NCBI GenBank assembly: GCA_029261795.1
Contig: JAJDAP010000057.1
Coordinates: 1 to 41,475, forward strand
DNA from: Deltaproteobacteria bacterium
Lineage (GTDB): Bacteria > Myxococcota_A > UBA9160 > UBA6930
Length of the DNA: 41,475 nucleotides
Direction: 5' to 3'
Shown: positions 33,377 to 41,475 of the stretch, one piece after another
Layout of the letters: the number at the start of each line of letters is the position of its first letter
Numbering within the stretch: position 1 is the first letter of the stretch
Notes under the pieces: generated by a model
What the model saw: the letters and a program-made list of their open reading frames with translations, nothing else
Databases searched by the model: none
Told to the model about the DNA's origin: nothing
Program-made: the position numbers and the translations under genes

Positions 33377-34567
33377 ATGAGGGCCGCATTGAGCCAACGA
33401 TCCCCGAGCCGTCGCGTCGTGCCGCTGCCTCTCGGTCTGGGGGTCGGCTTCGGGCTGCTGGCCGCCGTCGGCCTCGGCTTCGACCTGAGCGTGCCCGAAT
33501 CGGTCGACTGGGAAGCCGCCTCGATCTCGGGGATTGCCGTCGAGCGCGCCGGGGGCCTCGTCGTCCAGGATCGTCGCGGCGATGTCATCTGGGCGACGAT
33601 CGGCTTCACGATCTATCGCAGCGAGGGCAACGGTCCGTTCGAGAAGCTCGAGACACTGCGCCCGAAGCCGAGCGAAGCCTGGGCCGGGTACTCGGCCACG
33701 TTTCGGCACTTGTTCCGCTACCAGGAACTCGTCGAGCTGCTGGCGATCTCGAATACCGAACTGATCGCCTTCGCCGGCGGGGAAGCCTTCCGCGTGGACG
33801 TCAGCAACGGAGCGGCCGAGCGCGTTCACGAGCTCCGTTACTTCGGCCGCGGGATCGGGCGCGGCCTGATGCCGCACGGACTGACCGTGGATGACGCGGG
33901 AACCCTCTACTACGGCGAGTACCCAACGCGGAAGATGGGTGCCGACGACACCGTTCGGATCTACCGCAGCGCCGACCAGGGCCGAAGCTGGGAGATCGCC
34001 CACGAGTTCGCGGGCAACTTCGTACGTCACATCCACGCGGTCCAATGGGATCCCCATGGCCGGGCGCTCTGGGTCGCAACCGGCGATACCGATGCGGAGT
34101 CGCGCATCGGCTACTCCGAGGATCGGGGCGAGAGCTTCACCTGGATCGGGAGCGGCGACCAGCAGTTCCGCGCCGTCAGCCTGCTCTTCCTGGAAGAGTC
34201 GGTGACCTGGGCGATGGACTCGCCGGTCGTCGAGAGCCGTATCGTCCGTTGGCGGCGCGCTACCGGCGTCGTCGAGACCAGCGAGCAGGCACTTCCGAGC
34301 CCGGGCTACTACGCCCGCGCGATCGATGGCAAGAGCGGCCTCGTGACGCTCGCCGAGCGCGATGCAGCGGTCCTGTTGATCTCGGGCTCGAGCTTCCAGA
34401 CCCTCTTCCGCTGGCAGGTCGAACCCGATCCCGAGCGACCGCATCCCGCCGTTCGCCTGCTGCGCTCATCGACACCGTCGGACCCGCGGACGCTACTGAT
34501 CAACCCGCTGCGCACGGAGCGGGAATCCGCCGCCGTCTACCGGCTCCGGGTTGCAGATGCGCTCTAG
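33377..34567 (+). CDS. Asp-box (BNR-repeat) beta-propeller protein, probably exported
   Basis: A 396-residue protein. A hydrophobic segment (about 15-35) acts as a signal or membrane anchor. Two Asp-box motifs of the S-x-D-x-G-x-x-W/F type are present, SADQGRSW and SEDRGESF, as in sialidase-like six-bladed propellers. Other propeller-type segments are WDPHGRALWVATGD and GIAVERAGGLVV. No catalytic residues of sialidases can be assigned, so it may bind and not cleave glycans. In this locus a polysaccharide-binding or degrading role outside the cytoplasm is the likeliest guess. It follows the YdcF-like gene and is convergent with the acetyltransferase gene 19 bases away. Confidence 0.72.
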   Translation: MRAALSQRSPSRRVVPLPLGLGVGFGLLAAVGLGFDLSVPESVDWEAASISGIAVERAGGLVVQDRRGDVIWATIGFTIYRSEGNGPFEKLETLRPKPSEAWAGYSATFRHLFRYQELVELLAISNTELIAFAGGEAFRVDVSNGAAERVHELRYFGRGIGRGLMPHGLTVDDAGTLYYGEYPTRKMGADDTVRIYRSADQGRSWEIAHEFAGNFVRHIHAVQWDPHGRALWVATGDTDAESRIGYSEDRGESFTWIGSGDQQFRAVSLLFLEESVTWAMDSPVVESRIVRWRRATGVVETSEQALPSPGYYARAIDGKSGLVTLAERDAAVLLISGSSFQTLFRWQVEPDPERPHPAVRLLRSSTPSDPRTLLINPLRTERESAAVYRLRVADAL

Positions 34568-34586
34568 CCCCAAGCCCGTCGGCCGC

Positions 34587-35099
34587 TCACGCCGAGCCAA
34601 TCACACGGGCCGGGTTCCCGGCCACGATGGCGCCCTGGGGCACGTCGTGGGTGACGACCGCACCCCCTCCGATCATGGCATCGTCGCCGATCTCGACGCC
34701 GCCGAGAATCACCACATGGGGCCCGACCTCGACGCGATCCCCCAGCCTCGGGGCGGGACCCGGTGGATCATCCGCCCGGCTGCTGAGCCCGAGCGTGGTT
34801 GAATGGCGCAGCACGCAGTCCGCCCCGATCCGCGACTTCGGGTTCACGACCAGTGCGTAGCCGTGGAAGACCCGCAGGCGCGGGCCCACCTCGAGGCTCG
34901 GATGGAGTTCGATGCCGAGCCCCCACTCCACGATGAGGCGATACGCGACGAGGTAGAGCGCACTCAGCGGCAACAGCCAGCGCGGTGCGCGATAGACGCG
35001 CTGGGCGGTCCGGAACGCGAGGAGCACGAGCTGGAATTTTGGATTCCGCGCGTTCGCGGCCCAGTCCTGTAGCAGACCCTCGCCCTCGACTTCGCTCAC
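34587..35099 (-). CDS. Hexapeptide-repeat acetyltransferase (CysE/WcaB-like)
   Basis: A protein of about 170 residues with a left-handed beta-helix built from hexapeptide repeats (NPKSRIGADCVLRHSTTLG, then GDRVEVGPHVVILGG and IGDDAMIGGGAVV). The typical acetyltransferase ending VAGNPARVIG is present. The N-terminal helices (RTAQRVYRAPRWLLPL) resemble serine acetyltransferase and WcaB proteins. In an EPS locus it more likely O-acetylates a sugar than serine, but both remain possible. The GTG at 35099 is preferred because TTGGAG lies a few bases upstream; a GTG at 35135 would add 12 residues. It follows the second sigma-54 regulator in the same direction. Confidence 0.85.
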   Translation of the reverse strand: MSEVEGEGLLQDWAANARNPKFQLVLLAFRTAQRVYRAPRWLLPLSALYLVAYRLIVEWGLGIELHPSLEVGPRLRVFHGYALVVNPKSRIGADCVLRHSTTLGLSSRADDPPGPAPRLGDRVEVGPHVVILGGVEIGDDAMIGGGAVVTHDVPQGAIVAGNPARVIGSA

Positions 35100-35141
35100 G
35101 ACTTCTCCAAGGCTGCTGCCAGCCTGCAGCCGCACCCAACT

Positions 35142-39866
<4,725 letters not shown>

Positions 39867-39868
39867 CC

Positions 39869-41320
39869 GTGCTCTTCAATACGCTCAGCTTCGCTGGCTT
39901 CTTCCTGGTCGTCCTGGCCGGGTACTGGGCGTTGCCCCAGCACCGGGCGCGCCTCGGGCTCTTGCTCGGCGCCAGCTTCTTGTTCTACGCAGCCTGGTAC
40001 CCGGCCTACCTGCTGTTGTTCGCGCTCGCGCTGGCGATCAACTTCCTCGGCACCCGCGCCATGTCGCGACGCCTCGCTACGAATCGCCCCGCGGCCAGGC
40101 GGATCCTGATCGCCCTGATCGTCATCGATCTCGCGACGCTAGGCGGCTTCAAGTACGCGGACTTCGCCCTCGAGAGCCTGATGGCCCTCTCCGGATTCGT
40201 GCCAGGTCTCGACTGGCAGACGCCGTCGCTGGGGATTTTCCTTCCTCTCGGCATCTCCTTCTACACCTTCCAGATGGTCGCCTACGCTGTCGATCTCTGG
40301 CGTGGCACATGCGCGCCGATCCGGAACCCGCTGAAGTTCGCCCTGTTCATCTCGTTCTTCCCGCAGTTGATCGCCGGCCCGATCGTGCGGGCCAACGAGT
40401 TCGTCGAGCAGCTCGAATCGAAGCGCTCCTTCGAGCGAGAGAAGTTCCTCCACGGGCTCGACCTGATCGCCCTCGGCTTGTTCAAGAAGGTGCTGATCGC
40501 CGACCAACTCGCGCCGTTCGTCGACGACGTGTTCTCGCGCCCGGGAGACGTCGGGACGATCACGGCCTGGCTCGCCGTCTACGCCTACTCGGCACAGATC
40601 TATTGCGATTTCAGCGGCTACACCGATATCGGTCGGGGCTGCGCCTACTGTCTGGGCTACGAGCTTCCGCGGAATTTTCGCGCCCCGTATTTCTCCGGGA
40701 ACGTCACCGAGTTCTGGCGGCGCTGGCACATGACACTCTCCAACTGGCTGCGCGACTACCTCTACATCCCACTCGGGGGTAGCCGGGATGGCCCGACGGC
40801 GACCTATCGAAATCTCTTCCTGACGATGGCCCTCGGCGGACTCTGGCATGGCGCCAGCTGGAACTTCGTGGTTTGGGGCTCGATCCATGGTCTCGCGTTG
40901 GCGCTGCTACGCGCGATCCATACGGGGCGCGGCGTGCCGCCGATGGCACCACTCCTTCCGGGCAGGCTCTACCGCTGGCTCTCGGTCGTGACGACCTTCC
41001 ACTTCGTCTCGCTGGCCTGGATCTTCTTCCGCGCCGAGAGCTTCGACGTCGCCGTGATGATGTTGGGCAACCTCGTCGACCCCGTGCTGCTGACCGCCGC
41101 GGATCGATCGTCACTGGGAAACTATGCGTTGCTCACGACAGTGTTGATGATCGGGGCTGCGGCGATCGCGCACCTTTGCATCTGGAATGCCACCGCGCGC
41201 CGCATCGAGAAATCCGCGCTCTATGCCTGGGCCCGACCCTTCGGCTGGTCGACCATTGCGATCCTGGTTTCGCTCTATGCGAGCCGCGGAGCACAACAGT
41301 TCATCTACTTCCAGTTCTAG
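39869..41320 (+). CDS. MBOAT-family O-acyltransferase (AlgI/DltB-like)
   Basis: A 483-residue inner-membrane protein with about ten helices. YCDFSGYTDIGRG, NFRAPYFSGNVTEFWRRWH, LSNWLRDYLYIPLGG and LWHGASWNF are hallmarks of the AlgI branch; the His in LWHGASW is the family's catalytic residue. The tail FIYFQF is also typical. It should move an acyl group, often acetyl, across the inner membrane for O-acylation of an exported polysaccharide with the SGNH-like partner. The start is GTG two bases after the partner's stop, with GGAG somewhat far upstream. Confidence 0.93.
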   Translation: MLFNTLSFAGFFLVVLAGYWALPQHRARLGLLLGASFLFYAAWYPAYLLLFALALAINFLGTRAMSRRLATNRPAARRILIALIVIDLATLGGFKYADFALESLMALSGFVPGLDWQTPSLGIFLPLGISFYTFQMVAYAVDLWRGTCAPIRNPLKFALFISFFPQLIAGPIVRANEFVEQLESKRSFEREKFLHGLDLIALGLFKKVLIADQLAPFVDDVFSRPGDVGTITAWLAVYAYSAQIYCDFSGYTDIGRGCAYCLGYELPRNFRAPYFSGNVTEFWRRWHMTLSNWLRDYLYIPLGGSRDGPTATYRNLFLTMALGGLWHGASWNFVVWGSIHGLALALLRAIHTGRGVPPMAPLLPGRLYRWLSVVTTFHFVSLAWIFFRAESFDVAVMMLGNLVDPVLLTAADRSSLGNYALLTTVLMIGAAAIAHLCIWNATARRIEKSALYAWARPFGWSTIAILVSLYASRGAQQFIYFQF

Positions 41321-41325
41321 CAGGT

Positions 41326-41474
41326 TGCGGAAGAACCCCGGACCGAGCCCGGTGCGCAGATTTTCGGTCCAATCAAGGCGCGGAGCCGCCGCTGGGGCGA
41401 GCCCCAGCAAGGCTTCGCAACGCAGAGTGGGCCGGAAAGATGCGTGCCTGGCGACGGGAGTGGGTTTTTCCGCA
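41326..41474. repeat. Palindromic repeat element with inverted ends, non-coding
   Basis: Right after the MBOAT gene, TGCGGAAGAACCC (41326-41338) and GGGTTTTTCCGCA (41462-41474) are inverted ends that match at 12 of 13 bases. At the centre of the 149-base element is a perfect hairpin GCTGGGGC-GA-GCCCCAGC (41391-41408), and the sequence between shows further imperfect arm pairing, so most of it could fold as one long stem. It contains no gene. This is the form of a small MITE-like or intergenic palindromic repeat. The window ends one base past the right arm, so the element may extend further. Confidence 0.7.
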
Positions 41475-41475
41475 G

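Overview
The window is a GC-rich (roughly two-thirds G+C by eye), gene-dense stretch from a Gram-negative bacterium. Wza-type outer-membrane export, an outer-membrane beta-barrel and lipoprotein signals give the cell type. GTG/TTG starts, NtrC-type regulators and long GC-driven shadow frames fit a deltaproteobacterial/Myxococcota-like lineage, but that placement is inference. Almost the whole window is an exopolysaccharide (EPS) or O-antigen-like locus. No tRNA, rRNA, CRISPR array or transposase gene was seen.

Region 1 (1-7284, minus strand) is the assembly and export operon. In transcription order it holds a sigma-54 response regulator, a Wza-like export protein, an outer-membrane beta-barrel, a Wzz-type chain-length determinant, an ExeA-like ATPase and a CpsD/CapB-type ATPase. 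This order matches the exosortase (XrtA/PEP-CTERM) associated EPS module, although no exosortase, partner histidine kinase or initiating sugar transferase is inside the window.

Region 2 (7571-28145, plus strand) builds the repeat unit. A first run of tightly coupled genes holds wecB, a small membrane protein, a carbamoyltransferase, a DUF5989 protein, a glycosyltransferase, a CapK-like adenylating enzyme, a DUF362 protein and a two-domain oxidoreductase. It is followed by a truncated asparagine-synthetase remnant, a sulfotransferase, a full asparagine synthetase with an unusual start, a glycosyltransferase, an O-antigen ligase/polymerase, a flippase, a second sulfotransferase, a lipoprotein of unknown function and a radical SAM/SPASM enzyme.

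Region 3 (28228-35099, mixed strands) is less ordered: a methyltransferase, two glycosyltransferases, a third sulfotransferase, a YdcF-family protein, an Asp-box beta-propeller and a hexapeptide acetyltransferase. Region 4 (35142-41475) holds a second sigma-54 response regulator, the NAD-dependent DNA ligase ligA, an SGNH-like/MBOAT acyltransferase pair, and at the right edge a non-coding palindromic repeat with inverted ends.

The combined reading is a secreted polysaccharide whose sugars are probably carbamoylated, amidated, sulfated, methylated and acylated, polymerised by a Wzx/Wzy-like route and exported through an XrtA-type envelope complex. Several intergenic gaps contain strong dyads that may be terminators, operators or leader structures. 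The most unusual local features are the asparagine-synthetase remnant, the apparent AUC start of the intact asparagine synthetase, the small membrane proteins around the carbamoyltransferase, the nested hairpin upstream of the radical SAM gene, and the terminal palindromic element.
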